From: Syntrophorhabdus sp.
GTDB lineage: Bacteria > Desulfobacterota > BSN033 > UBA1163
Direction of reading: 5' to 3'
NCBI GenBank assembly: GCA_020724025.1
Contig: DYHU01000052.1
Span: 2,268 to 17,366, forward strand
Length of the DNA stretch: 15,099 bases
A model generated the notes under the pieces. It saw only the letters and a program-made list of their open reading frames with translations, did not search any database and was not told where the DNA came from. Position 1 is the first letter of the stretch. Every line of letters begins with the position of its first letter. The position numbers and the translations under genes were made by a program. Below, in pieces: positions 7,700-14,379 of the stretch.

Positions 7700-7764
7700 G
7701 GGCATCCCCCCTTTTTGATGGTTTATGTTCCAATTGTCTTGTCAAGTCACCGGTCAAATTTACT

Positions 7765-7797
7765 GGATACTGTATACAGTAATATCAATCTTGTCAA
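7765..7797 (-). promoter_or_regulatory. Candidate liv operon promoter with overlapping palindromic operator
   Basis: On the minus strand TTGACA (7797-7792) is followed by TATACA at a 15-base spacing (7776-7771) or TACAGT at 17 (7774-7769). The perfect 14-bp palindrome TACTGTATACAGTA (7768-7781) covers that -10 region. GGATACTGTATAC (7765-7777) matches 12 of 13 bases of a site in the DMT/TRAP region. Palindromes with a TGTATAC core are typical of FCD-type GntR repressors, so substrate-induced derepression is the inference. The leader to the start codon would be about 155 bases. Confidence 0.6.
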
Positions 7798-7839
7798 GTT
7801 CTTTGTCCGGTCTTTGCCTCTCCGTCCACATTCATAACC

Positions 7840-9135
7840 CTAAGACTCTTCCCGATGGTCAAAAACCCGTTTGCTCTTTCGCTCCGACCTCGGAAGCGAA
7901 CCATAATCAACCATCTCCACCTTCCCGCTCACCAGAATCTGTTTTTTTATCTCTTCCTCGATGGCGCTGGCAAGGATCGTATCTCCTGCCGGATCACCTC
8001 CTTCTACTCTCTCCACTTTAACAGTCATATAGTCCTTGCCGTCCTCTTTCCGGCTGAGATGAATCTGATATTCACTCCCAACGCCCTTTGAGTTTGAGAG
8101 GATGTAATCGATCTGACCGGGATAGATGTTGACCGCCCTGATGATGAACATATCATCCGATCTTCCAAGGAGGCGGTCATGCATGGGAAGGATGGAGCCG
8201 CAGGAACACCGTTTTGGAATGAGCCGGGTGAGGTCCCGGGTGCGGTAGCGGACGAGGGGGGCGGCTTCCTTCCTCAGGGTGGTGACCACCATCTCACCGG
8301 TTTCTCCGGGTTGGACCGGGGCAAGGGTTTCAGGGTTGAGGAGCTCAAGGATATAATAATCGGCCCAATAATGAATCCCTTCATGATGGATACAGTCAAT
8401 ACCGGTCCCTGGTCCGTAGAGTTCGGTGAGGCCAATGATGTCGAAGACATGGTCCACACCCAGAAGCTCCTTCATCCTCGTCCTCATGGCTTCGCTCGAA
8501 CGCTCCGAACCCATAATCACTTTTTTTAAAGCGATCTTTTCTTTGAGGCCTCTCTTCTCGATCTCTTCTCCCATGAGGAGGGCCATGGAAGCGGTCGCAC
8601 AGAGGACGGTTGATTGGAAGTCCTCTAAAAACTGGCACTGCATATCTATATTCCCGGGACCGATCGGAATGGCTACGGCGCCCAAACGTTCAACTCCTAA
8701 CTGAAATCCCACACCGGCTGTCCAGACGCCATATCCCACGGCAATCTGGACCCGGTCCTTTGTGGTCAGGCCGACCATCTCATAACAGCGGGCAAACATG
8801 TCGGCCCAATCATTGATATCTTTTTGGGTATAGCAGAGGACCTTTCGCTTGCCTGTTGTTCCTGAAGAGGCGTGAATGCGGACGATCTTCTCGAAAGGGA
8901 CTGAACGCAGAGGAAAGGGATACCCCTCCTGCAGGTCTTTGGCCGTGGTGAAAGGAAGCTTTGATATGTCCTTTATGGTTTTTATATGCTTCGGTTTGAC
9001 CTCTGCTTCGTCGAATCGCTTCTGGTAAAACTCGGAATTCTTATAAACGTGATTGACCGTCCATTGAAGCCCCTCTAACTGAATCCGCTTGAGTTCTCTC
9101 TCTGTTCGAATCTTCGGCATGAAACTTCTTTTCAT
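7840..9135 (-). CDS. PaaK-family acyl/aryl-CoA ligase (phenylacetate-CoA ligase-like, AMP-forming)
   Basis: This 431-residue enzyme would activate a carboxylate with ATP and CoA through an acyl-adenylate. The family's phosphate loop is SSGTTGK at 90-96. The adenine-binding region is IIGLTELYGPG (233-243) and the ribose-binding YRTRD is at 297-301. The GRSDDM hinge is at 324-329 and the C-terminal catalytic-lysine segment LPRSERKSKRV at 414-423 (most relatives read SEGK). The CSCGS pair typical of PaaK is at 310-314. The length fits PaaK (about 430-440). The ATG at 9135 has GGAGGGAAAT upstream; the second ATG at 9120 has no good ribosome site. It precedes the binding-protein gene by 227 bp. 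Relatives include phenylacetate-CoA ligase and coenzyme F390 synthetase, so the substrate is open. An aromatic acid is favoured by the neighbours. Confidence 0.9.
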   Translation of the reverse strand: MKRSFMPKIRTERELKRIQLEGLQWTVNHVYKNSEFYQKRFDEAEVKPKHIKTIKDISKLPFTTAKDLQEGYPFPLRSVPFEKIVRIHASSGTTGKRKVLCYTQKDINDWADMFARCYEMVGLTTKDRVQIAVGYGVWTAGVGFQLGVERLGAVAIPIGPGNIDMQCQFLEDFQSTVLCATASMALLMGEEIEKRGLKEKIALKKVIMGSERSSEAMRTRMKELLGVDHVFDIIGLTELYGPGTGIDCIHHEGIHYWADYYILELLNPETLAPVQPGETGEMVVTTLRKEAAPLVRYRTRDLTRLIPKRCSCGSILPMHDRLLGRSDDMFIIRAVNIYPGQIDYILSNSKGVGSEYQIHLSRKEDGKDYMTVKVERVEGGDPAGDTILASAIEEEIKKQILVSGKVEMVDYGSLPRSERKSKRVFDHREES

Positions 9136-9250
9136 ATTTCCCTCCTGCGATAACCGGAAACCATCGTATTAAAAAATGGATAATCAGTCAAGCGAAAAGG
9201 GTCACATGAGTTAATTCCTCAGTTTCGAGTGGTAAACGTCCCAGCGAGTA

Positions 9251-9343
9251 TGTAGCTCAGGGCTCTAGTCCCGCCCTGGCGGGGGAAAATCAGCCCTGCC
9301 CGCCCCGCTTCGCGGAGCGAGGCCGGGGAAGGGCTGAGTTACA
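9251..9343. repeat. Palindromic intergenic repeat overlapping the V4R gene 3' end
   Basis: Outer arms TGTAGCTCAGGGCT (9251-9264) and AGGGCTGAGTTACA (9330-9343) are imperfectly inverted. The core AGTCCCGCC-CTGGCGGG (9267-9283) closely matches AGTCCCGCCACTGGCGGG inside the element before livG (4143-4160), so the two appear to be one family. A second internal hairpin, CGCTTCGCGGAGCG, lies at 9307-9319. The segment encodes the C-terminal tail of the V4R protein. Confidence 0.65.
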
Positions 9344-9841
9344 TGTTACTTCGAACTGGCAGAAAGGATCCCCCTTTGCAAGACAGAGTATTTCATTTGT
9401 CACGCTCTCCTTATGAAAGACGACTGAGGCCATCCCGGTCAGAACTCCACATATCAAATGGCAGACAGGAGTCGTCGAGGGTCCATAAGCCTCTGCAAAA
9501 GGGGAGTGATAGACCCTGACGGAGAGCTCCTTTTTGATAAGATCGAACCCCTTTAATTCAAACCTTCCCCAGCCGATCTGAGGGCCCATTTCAATCATAA
9601 ACTGGACAATCTCCTCATCGGAAAAATGAAACACTTCCCGATACCTTTTGGATGAGAGACTCCCTCCCTGGAATCCACTCTGAAAGAGAATTCGGTCAGC
9701 CTTATCCCCAAGCTCTTTTTCAATCTCTTTCTGGAAGGTTGCTAAAACTTCAGGCCTGATGAGGAGATAACGGACTTCTTTATAAAAGAGTCCTCCCTTC
9801 TCCGGAGCAAAATAGAGCTCTTTAAGAATCTTATTTTCCAT
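9290..9841 (-). CDS. Stand-alone V4R (4-vinyl reductase) domain protein
   Basis: This 183-residue cytoplasmic protein consists of one V4R domain, a small-molecule-binding fold known from BchJ and from the sensor half of XylR/DmpR-type aromatic-responsive activators. The diagnostic C-terminal half is present: PVCHLICGVLTG (125-136), then NEILCLAKGDPFCQFEV (149-165), with C127, C131, C153 and C161 as possible metal or structural residues. No DNA-binding or AAA+ domain is attached. The ATG at 9841 has GAGGGAG upstream. It lies between the broken DMT permease gene and the CoA ligase on the same strand. The last 17 residues (167-183, basic and rich in Arg, Gly and Pro) are read from the inserted palindromic repeat and are probably not native. 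A ligand-sensing or carrier role is inference. Confidence 0.85.
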   Translation of the reverse strand: MENKILKELYFAPEKGGLFYKEVRYLLIRPEVLATFQKEIEKELGDKADRILFQSGFQGGSLSSKRYREVFHFSDEEIVQFMIEMGPQIGWGRFELKGFDLIKKELSVRVYHSPFAEAYGPSTTPVCHLICGVLTGMASVVFHKESVTNEILCLAKGDPFCQFEVTCNSALPRPRSAKRGGQG

Positions 9842-9899
9842 TTCTCCCTCTCATGCTTATTTTCTCTTTGTCCGAAATGGTCCTTTTATGATGAGTTGG

Positions 9900-10882
9900 T
9901 TAAGCCTGATCTTTCTCCATGGGTTTCAACAGGCGTCGCCCTTCTTTTGAGCGAAGGGACCCCTGCTGGGTGATGGAAATAAGGGCCACGGATCCCACCA
10001 CCATCGATGCGGCGATAAAGATGCGGAAGGTGAGCATCTCCTCAGCCAGGAAATAACCGAGCAAAACAGCGACAATTGGATTGACATAAGCATAGGTGGA
10101 AACAAGCGGGGTTGGGGCAGAGCGAAGCAGCCAGGTATAAGCGGTGAATCCAATCCATGACCCGAATACCACCAGATAAAGCCATCCGAGCCAGGAGGAC
10201 CTGGAGATCGAAAGCAAACTGAGGCGTCCTAATTCCCCGGTCAGAATTCCCAGGACGAGCAAGCCCAATCCTCCGGCCAGCATCTCCATTCCCGTTCCAA
10301 GCAGAGGGGAAGGGGGAAGTTTGGCCTGACGGCTGTAGAGGGACCCGATCGACCATAAGAGGGAGGACAGCACCAAAACCCCTGCTCCTGCAGGATCAAT
10401 GGTCTCTTTCGCGCTCACAGATTGAAGAGGGTCGATCAATATGACAATACCGACAAAACCGAGCCCCACCCCAGAATTGCCCATCGATTAGGCCTTCGCC
10501 CACCCGGATGAAGCATATCAATGAGGATCATCCAGAGCGGGGCGGTTCCAACAAGCAAGGCTGTGACCCCCGATGCCACCCACTGCTCGGCCCAGACGAC
10601 ACCCCCATTGCCGCCTACCAGCAAAAAGGCGCCGATCACCGCTGCGGACCGCCACTCCTTCCAGGAAGGCCGTTGATCCCCGAAGGCCCGTCTGACCAGG
10701 TAAAGCACGGAGCCTGCAATGAGAAAACGGACGCCGGCCATCAAGAAGGGCGGCATCGTCTGCACGGCAAAACGGATTGCCAGATAGGTGGAACCCCAGA
10801 CAATATAGACACTGATCATCGCAGACCAGATAATAAAGGGGGAGGGTGAACCTGGTTTCTCGGGCGACGGGTTTATCAGCAT
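9900..10882 (-). pseudogene. DMT/EamA-family permease interrupted by a one-base frameshift
   Basis: Two reading frames together make one ten-segment drug/metabolite transporter of the YedA/RhaT type. The first covers the N-terminal half (IVWGSTYLAIRFAV, MAGVRFLIAGS, WVASGVTALLVGTAPLW). The second resumes as VGLGFVGIVIL and includes the second EamA repeat (LLWSIGSLYSRQA, STYAYVNPIVAVLLGYFLAEE). The frames join at a run of four G on the minus strand (10469-10472): one extra G would restore ILGVGLGFVG and give about 327 residues, normal for the family. The start at 10882 (MLINPSPEK) has GGAAGGA eight bases upstream; an ATG at 10912 is an alternative. The product would export amino acids or small organics. 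A homopolymer sequencing or assembly error is as likely as a true mutation. Confidence 0.8.
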
Positions 10883-10947
10883 CCTGGAAATCCTTCCGAT
10901 GGAAATTTCCATCGGGCACCCTTTTACGCTGTCTGAAGGGAAAAGGC

Positions 10948-10976
10948 TTGACAACCTATTTCGGACGATATATGAT
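10948..10976 (+). promoter_or_regulatory. Sigma70 promoter for the TRAP operon
   Basis: TTGACA (10948-10953), a 17-base spacer and TATGAT (10971-10976) form a near-consensus promoter directed at dctP. Transcription would start near 10983, leaving a leader of about 180 bases. Confidence 0.75.
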
Positions 10977-10989
10977 GGGGCACCTTTTT

Positions 10990-11003
10990 GGATACAGTAT
11001 ACC
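10990..11003. promoter_or_regulatory. Candidate operator in the divergent DMT/TRAP control region
   Basis: GGATACAGTATAC (10990-11002) differs in one base from GGATACTGTATAC at the liv promoter. Its core ATACAGTAT (10992-11000) is an odd-centred palindrome. It sits about seven bases past the predicted TRAP transcription start. On the minus strand it overlaps a good -10 box, TATACT (11001-10996), for the DMT-V4R-ligase genes, whose -35 (TTGCTT, 16-base spacer) is weak. A bound repressor could block both directions. Confidence 0.6.
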
Positions 11004-11165
11004 GGATTGTTTTTAGAAAGCAAGGAAGAAAGGAGGTGATAAGGGATCTTGACCGGATAATGACAAAGGAATTTGCCGCCGCAGTTTATTAAAAACCCCT
11101 CATTCTATCTGACCAAAGATAGATCTCCCAATTGGGGAGGGGGGATGATCGAAAAGGAGGGAATG

Positions 11166-12140
11166 ATGAAAAATGTTATCACTCTTTTATTTGCCATCGT
11201 AATCATAAGCTTTCTTTATGCTCCGGCTGGTTTAGCTCAAGTGATGGAACTGAAAGGTGTATCCTTTCTGCCGAAGGATCACCGTCTCTGTGCCATGATT
11301 CCCGTATGGGTCGACAGGGTGAACGCTGAAATGAAGGATGTTTTAAAGATTACATGGGTCGGTGGACCGGAGGTCACCCCACCCTTTGAACAGCCCGAAG
11401 CCATCCGAAAGGGGATTTTGCAGATCGGGTTTATACCTGCGGCCTACTATATGGGCCTCCTTCCTGAAGCGGATGCCATCTCCCTTTCGAAATACGATTT
11501 TGCAAAGGAGAGAGAGAAGGGCGGGGTCTGGGATTACTTTGTTGAAAGGCATAAGAAGATCAACATGACGATCCTGGGAACATGGCTATATGATCCCTTC
11601 CTTCTCTATGTGAAGAAGCCCGTGAAAGGCATTGAGGAGCTCAAAGGGCTGAAGATGAGGACAGCGGCCAAATATGACAAGATGATGCTAAAGCTGGGCA
11701 TGGTTCCGGTCACGGTGGCCTTTGGGGAAACCTATACGGCTCTCCAGCGAGGGGTGGTGGATGGATTCGGATGGCCCACCATCGGGCCGAGGGAATGGGG
11801 ATGGCTCGAATTCTCGAAGTATGTCATTGATATTCCTTTCTATACGAGACAGAACACTTTTTTTGTCATGAACCTCGACACCTGGAACAAATTGCCCAAA
11901 GCCGCTCAGGAAAAACTCACGGAGATCACCATCAAATATGAACCGGAGATGAAGGCCTATTTTGAGAGGGAGATAGAGAAGGAGAAGAAAGAGATGGAGA
12001 AGATTGGGTTGCAGAGGATAAAATTCTCCCCAGAGGATACCAAGAAGTATATCGATTCGGCCAATTATGCGTTCTTAGATGATCTGGAAAAGAAGGTGCC
12101 TGAAGAGGTGAAAGTGATCAAGAGGTTGATGGGATATTAA
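11166..12140 (+). CDS. dctP: TRAP transporter periplasmic solute-binding protein (DctP family)
   Basis: This 324-residue extracytoplasmic receptor would deliver an organic acid to the DctQM membrane unit, driven by an ion gradient. A signal peptide is clear: MKN, hydrophobic residues 4-19, likely cut after AGLA (24). The family core is intact: LKGLKMRT at 159-166, with R165 the conserved carboxylate-binding arginine; then VAFGETYTALQRGVVDGFGWP at 184-204, which holds the conserved GE.Y.ALQ.G.VDG motif. I chose the ATG at 11166 because AAGGAGG lies five bases upstream and the signal peptide begins there. ATG at 11163 and a TTG at 11073 would only add residues that make a poor signal peptide. 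A terminator-like hairpin follows. The ligand is probably a carboxylate. Confidence 0.94.
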   Translation: MKNVITLLFAIVIISFLYAPAGLAQVMELKGVSFLPKDHRLCAMIPVWVDRVNAEMKDVLKITWVGGPEVTPPFEQPEAIRKGILQIGFIPAAYYMGLLPEADAISLSKYDFAKEREKGGVWDYFVERHKKINMTILGTWLYDPFLLYVKKPVKGIEELKGLKMRTAAKYDKMMLKLGMVPVTVAFGETYTALQRGVVDGFGWPTIGPREWGWLEFSKYVIDIPFYTRQNTFFVMNLDTWNKLPKAAQEKLTEITIKYEPEMKAYFEREIEKEKKEMEKIGLQRIKFSPEDTKKYIDSANYAFLDDLEKKVPEEVKVIKRLMGY

Positions 12141-12176
12141 AAAGCACCAAAACGCAAGCAAAAATATTTGAAATTT

Positions 12177-12233
12177 CCCTATCATCCCCTCCCCCTTTCG
12201 ATGGGGGAGGGTGAGGGTGGGGGTGGACAAAAA
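12177..12233. repeat. GC-rich palindromic repeat, second copy
   Basis: A C-rich block followed by a G-rich block centred on TTTCGA matches, on the opposite strand, the pattern of the palindrome at 861-909 (shared CCACCCTC-A/T-CCCTCCCCC and GGGGGAGGG). The sequence just before it, ATATTTGAAATTTCCCT (12164-12180), nearly repeats ATATTTGAAAATTTCCCT at 4231-4248 in the livM-livG gap. The 12141-12437 gap therefore holds this repeat, a terminator and a second hairpin, and no gene. Confidence 0.6.
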
Positions 12234-12268
12234 AGATATGGTCTGAATTTGGTCCCCCCTCCTCTTCA

Positions 12269-12301
12269 TCCCCTCCCACGTTGGGGAGGGGAGGTTTTTT
12301 T
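12269..12301 (+). terminator. Rho-independent terminator after dctP
   Basis: The stem TCCCCTCCC (12269-12277) pairs with GGGAGGGGA (12284-12292) across a six-base loop and is followed, after GG, by seven T (12295-12301). It lies between dctP and dctQ, so some read-through must occur if the three TRAP genes share one promoter. Confidence 0.75.
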
Positions 12302-12391
12302 GTTTAATTTTGTTTAATAATGTTAGAGATAGATCCTCAGACTTTATTGTGTAGAAATCCAACGGGCCAAATCAGCATATTTCAGTAAAGC

Positions 12392-12416
12392 GGGGGGATG
12401 CCTGACGCATCCCCCC
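12392..12416 (+). other. Strong hairpin 21 bp before dctQ
   Basis: A perfect 10-bp stem GGGGGGATGC/GCATCCCCCC has a five-base loop. No T-run follows, so it is not a standard terminator. It could protect the upstream dctP message or restrict ribosome access at dctQ. Confidence 0.7.
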
Positions 12417-12437
12417 AAGTTTAAGTGGGTATAAAGC

Positions 12438-12929
12438 ATGGATCGATTTTTTGAGAATCTTGAAAAGGTCGTGTCTGTTATTTGTAAAGTTTTTGTCTTT
12501 TTTGCTTCACTCATGATGGCCGCCCTGGTCGCCATTGTTTGCATTGACCTTACCCTGAGGTATTTTTTTAATGCTCCCCTTCTATGGGGCACGGAGGTCA
12601 CGGAGATATTTCTCTTATACATCACCTTTCTTGGAGCGGCCTGGGTCTTTAAAGAGGATGGCCACGTGGTCGTGGATGTGTTTGTCGGCCAGGCGAAAGG
12701 AAGGAGGAAGAAGGTATTGATGGTCATCAGTTATTTTCTGATCGCCATCGTCTCCGCTGTCCTCATCTATTATGGTTTTTATGCCACTTACGATCATTAC
12801 AAAAGAGGGGTATTCAACCCGACGATTCTGGAGACCCCGATCGCTTTAATTATTATGATCATTCCCATTGGAAGCACCCCGCTTTTTTTTGAAGTTCTGG
12901 TCAAAGGATGGAAGCTGTTAAGGCATTAA
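12438..12929 (+). CDS. dctQ: TRAP transporter small permease (DctQ family)
   Basis: This 163-residue inner-membrane subunit associates with DctM. Four hydrophobic segments lie near 12-40, 52-71, 93-118 and 133-156, as in the family. Conserved features include WGTE at 50-53, the RY at 41-42 and DGH at 74-76. The ATG at 12438 has only a weak ribosome site (AAGTGGGT), and a strong hairpin lies just upstream, so expression may be low compared with dctP. It precedes dctM by 134 bp of repeat-rich DNA. Confidence 0.93.
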   Translation: MDRFFENLEKVVSVICKVFVFFASLMMAALVAIVCIDLTLRYFFNAPLLWGTEVTEIFLLYITFLGAAWVFKEDGHVVVDVFVGQAKGRRKKVLMVISYFLIAIVSAVLIYYGFYATYDHYKRGVFNPTILETPIALIIMIIPIGSTPLFFEVLVKGWKLLRH

Positions 12930-12930
12930 G

Positions 12931-13046
12931 AAATCCAAATGCCAAAGTTCAAATGTCAAATCAATGACAAATGACTTAATGTCAAAACTTTTTGGTTTTT
13001 TGGAATTTAGATTTCAATTGAACTTGGAATTTTGACATTTGACATT
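12931..13046. repeat. Degenerate 7-bp tandem repeats in inverted arrangement between dctQ and dctM
   Basis: The left side reads in sevens: AAATCCA, AATGCCA, AAGTTCA, AATGTCA (12931-12958), followed by ATGACAA and ATGACTT (12964-12977). The right side carries TGACATT twice (13033-13046), the reverse complement of AATGTCA. The block is AT-rich and encodes no protein. Confidence 0.7.
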
Positions 13047-13063
13047 CAGCTTTTGAGGTTCTG

Positions 13064-14374
13064 ATGGATTGGCTGACCTTATTCATCATCATTCTTTGTT
13101 CACTGATAGGCCTCTTCTTTTTAGGCGTCCCTGTTGCCTTCTCCTTCCTCTTTATTAATATTCTCTTCGCCTATCTCTTCTGGGGAGACGCAGGTCTGAC
13201 CCAACTCATTTTAAGCGTCTTCAGGTCGATCACCTCTTTTTCTCTCCTTCCCGTGCCTCTCTTCCTGCTGATGGGAGAAGTCATGTTCTTATTCGGGATT
13301 GCTCAAAACATGATGGAGACCATGGAAAAGTGGATGGGGAAGGTGCCTGGGAGGCTAAGTCTTCTTGCCGTAGGGGGTGGGGTTCTATTTGCCACCCTTT
13401 CCGGTTCTGCCATGGCGGGATGTGCCATGCTCGGGCAAACCTTACTTCCAGAGATGGAGAAGAGGGGATATAAGTATCAGATTACGCTGGGCCCGATCAT
13501 GGGCTGTGGGACCCTTGCGGCCATGATTCCGCCCAGCGCTCTTGGGGTGTTGCTGGCCAGCCTCGCACAGATCTCAGTGGGAGATTTTCTTCTCTCCATC
13601 ATCTTTCCCGGCCTTCTGATGGCCGCCTTATTTGCAACCTATATTGTCGTGAAGTGTGCTTTAAATCCCCAATTGGCGCCGGAATATGAAGTGGAGAAGA
13701 TTTCGCTGGGGGAAAAGTTGAAGCTCACCGCAAAGTTTATTCTGCCCCTGGGCCTGGTGATCTTTTCGGTGATCGGCCTCATCATCTTCGGGATTGCAAC
13801 TCCTACTGAATCGGCTGCAGTTGGGGCCCTGGTTTGCTTTATCCTGGCTTTTATCTACAAAGGGATTCGGCCCGACATCGTCAAGAAGGCGATCGTCAGC
13901 AGTGTGAAGATCACGGTCATGATGTTTATGATCCTGACCGGAGCCACAGCCTTTTCTCAACTCCTGGCCTATACCGAAGCCAGTTCCAATCTGGTCGGTT
14001 TGGCCACAGGACTTCCGATGCACCCCATTGTGGTGGTCATCATCATGCAATTCATCCTCGTCCTCCTGGGGACATTTATGGAACCCCTCTCCATCCTGAT
14101 GGTGGCGCTTCCCATCTATATGCCGATCATCCGGCAGTTGGGAATCAATCCATTGGCGTTTTGTTCCGTCCTTTTGATCAATATGGAGATGGCCACAATC
14201 TCCCCGCCGGATGGATTGGTCCTCTACACGATGAAAGCCGTGGCCCCCCAATACAGTATGTCCCAGATCTATAAGGCCGCCATCCCCTTTGTCATCATCG
14301 ACATCATTGCGATGGCCATCATCATGATCTTTCCTGATATTGCCTTGTTTCTGCCCTCGATTGCGAAAAGGTAA
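13064..14374 (+). CDS. dctM: TRAP transporter large permease (DctM family)
   Basis: This 436-residue membrane subunit forms the ion-coupled transport channel. Length and about a dozen hydrophobic segments fit the family. Visible landmarks: GVPVAFSF (21-28), PLFLLMGE (65-72), SGSAMAG (113-119), MEKRGYK (131-137), IPPSALG (155-161), ATPTESAAVGA in mid-protein, and MEPLSILMVALPIYMPI toward the C-terminus. The ATG at 13064 has GAGG about seven bases upstream. It completes the dctPQM set; no frameshift or truncation is seen. Confidence 0.96.
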   Translation: MDWLTLFIIILCSLIGLFFLGVPVAFSFLFINILFAYLFWGDAGLTQLILSVFRSITSFSLLPVPLFLLMGEVMFLFGIAQNMMETMEKWMGKVPGRLSLLAVGGGVLFATLSGSAMAGCAMLGQTLLPEMEKRGYKYQITLGPIMGCGTLAAMIPPSALGVLLASLAQISVGDFLLSIIFPGLLMAALFATYIVVKCALNPQLAPEYEVEKISLGEKLKLTAKFILPLGLVIFSVIGLIIFGIATPTESAAVGALVCFILAFIYKGIRPDIVKKAIVSSVKITVMMFMILTGATAFSQLLAYTEASSNLVGLATGLPMHPIVVVIIMQFILVLLGTFMEPLSILMVALPIYMPIIRQLGINPLAFCSVLLINMEMATISPPDGLVLYTMKAVAPQYSMSQIYKAAIPFVIIDIIAMAIIMIFPDIALFLPSIAKR

Positions 14375-14379
14375 AAACA

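Noticed and set aside
7768..7781. TACTGTATACAGTA resembles a LexA (SOS) box.
   Set aside because: The E. coli-type box has CTG and CAG separated by ten bases; here they are four apart. No DNA-repair gene is nearby, and a near-identical motif occurs at another transporter promoter.
9251..9280. TGTAGCTCAGGGCTC resembles the D-arm start of a tRNA.
   Set aside because: No acceptor stem, anticodon arm or T-arm (GTTCGA) follows. The sequence is one arm of a palindromic repeat that continues into the V4R gene.
11073..11165. Upstream TTG start for dctP, adding 31 residues.
   Set aside because: It would place a polar stretch before the signal peptide. The ATG at 11166 has AAGGAGG at proper spacing and begins a normal signal sequence.
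12931..13046. Tandem repeats considered as a CRISPR array.
   Set aside because: Units are only seven bases and contiguous, with no unique spacers and no cas genes.
13661..14251. Minus-strand open frame of 196 codons inside dctM.
   Set aside because: Its composition (runs of His, Asp, Gln and Lys) is that of an antisense shadow of a membrane-protein gene, and it has no ribosome site or family features.
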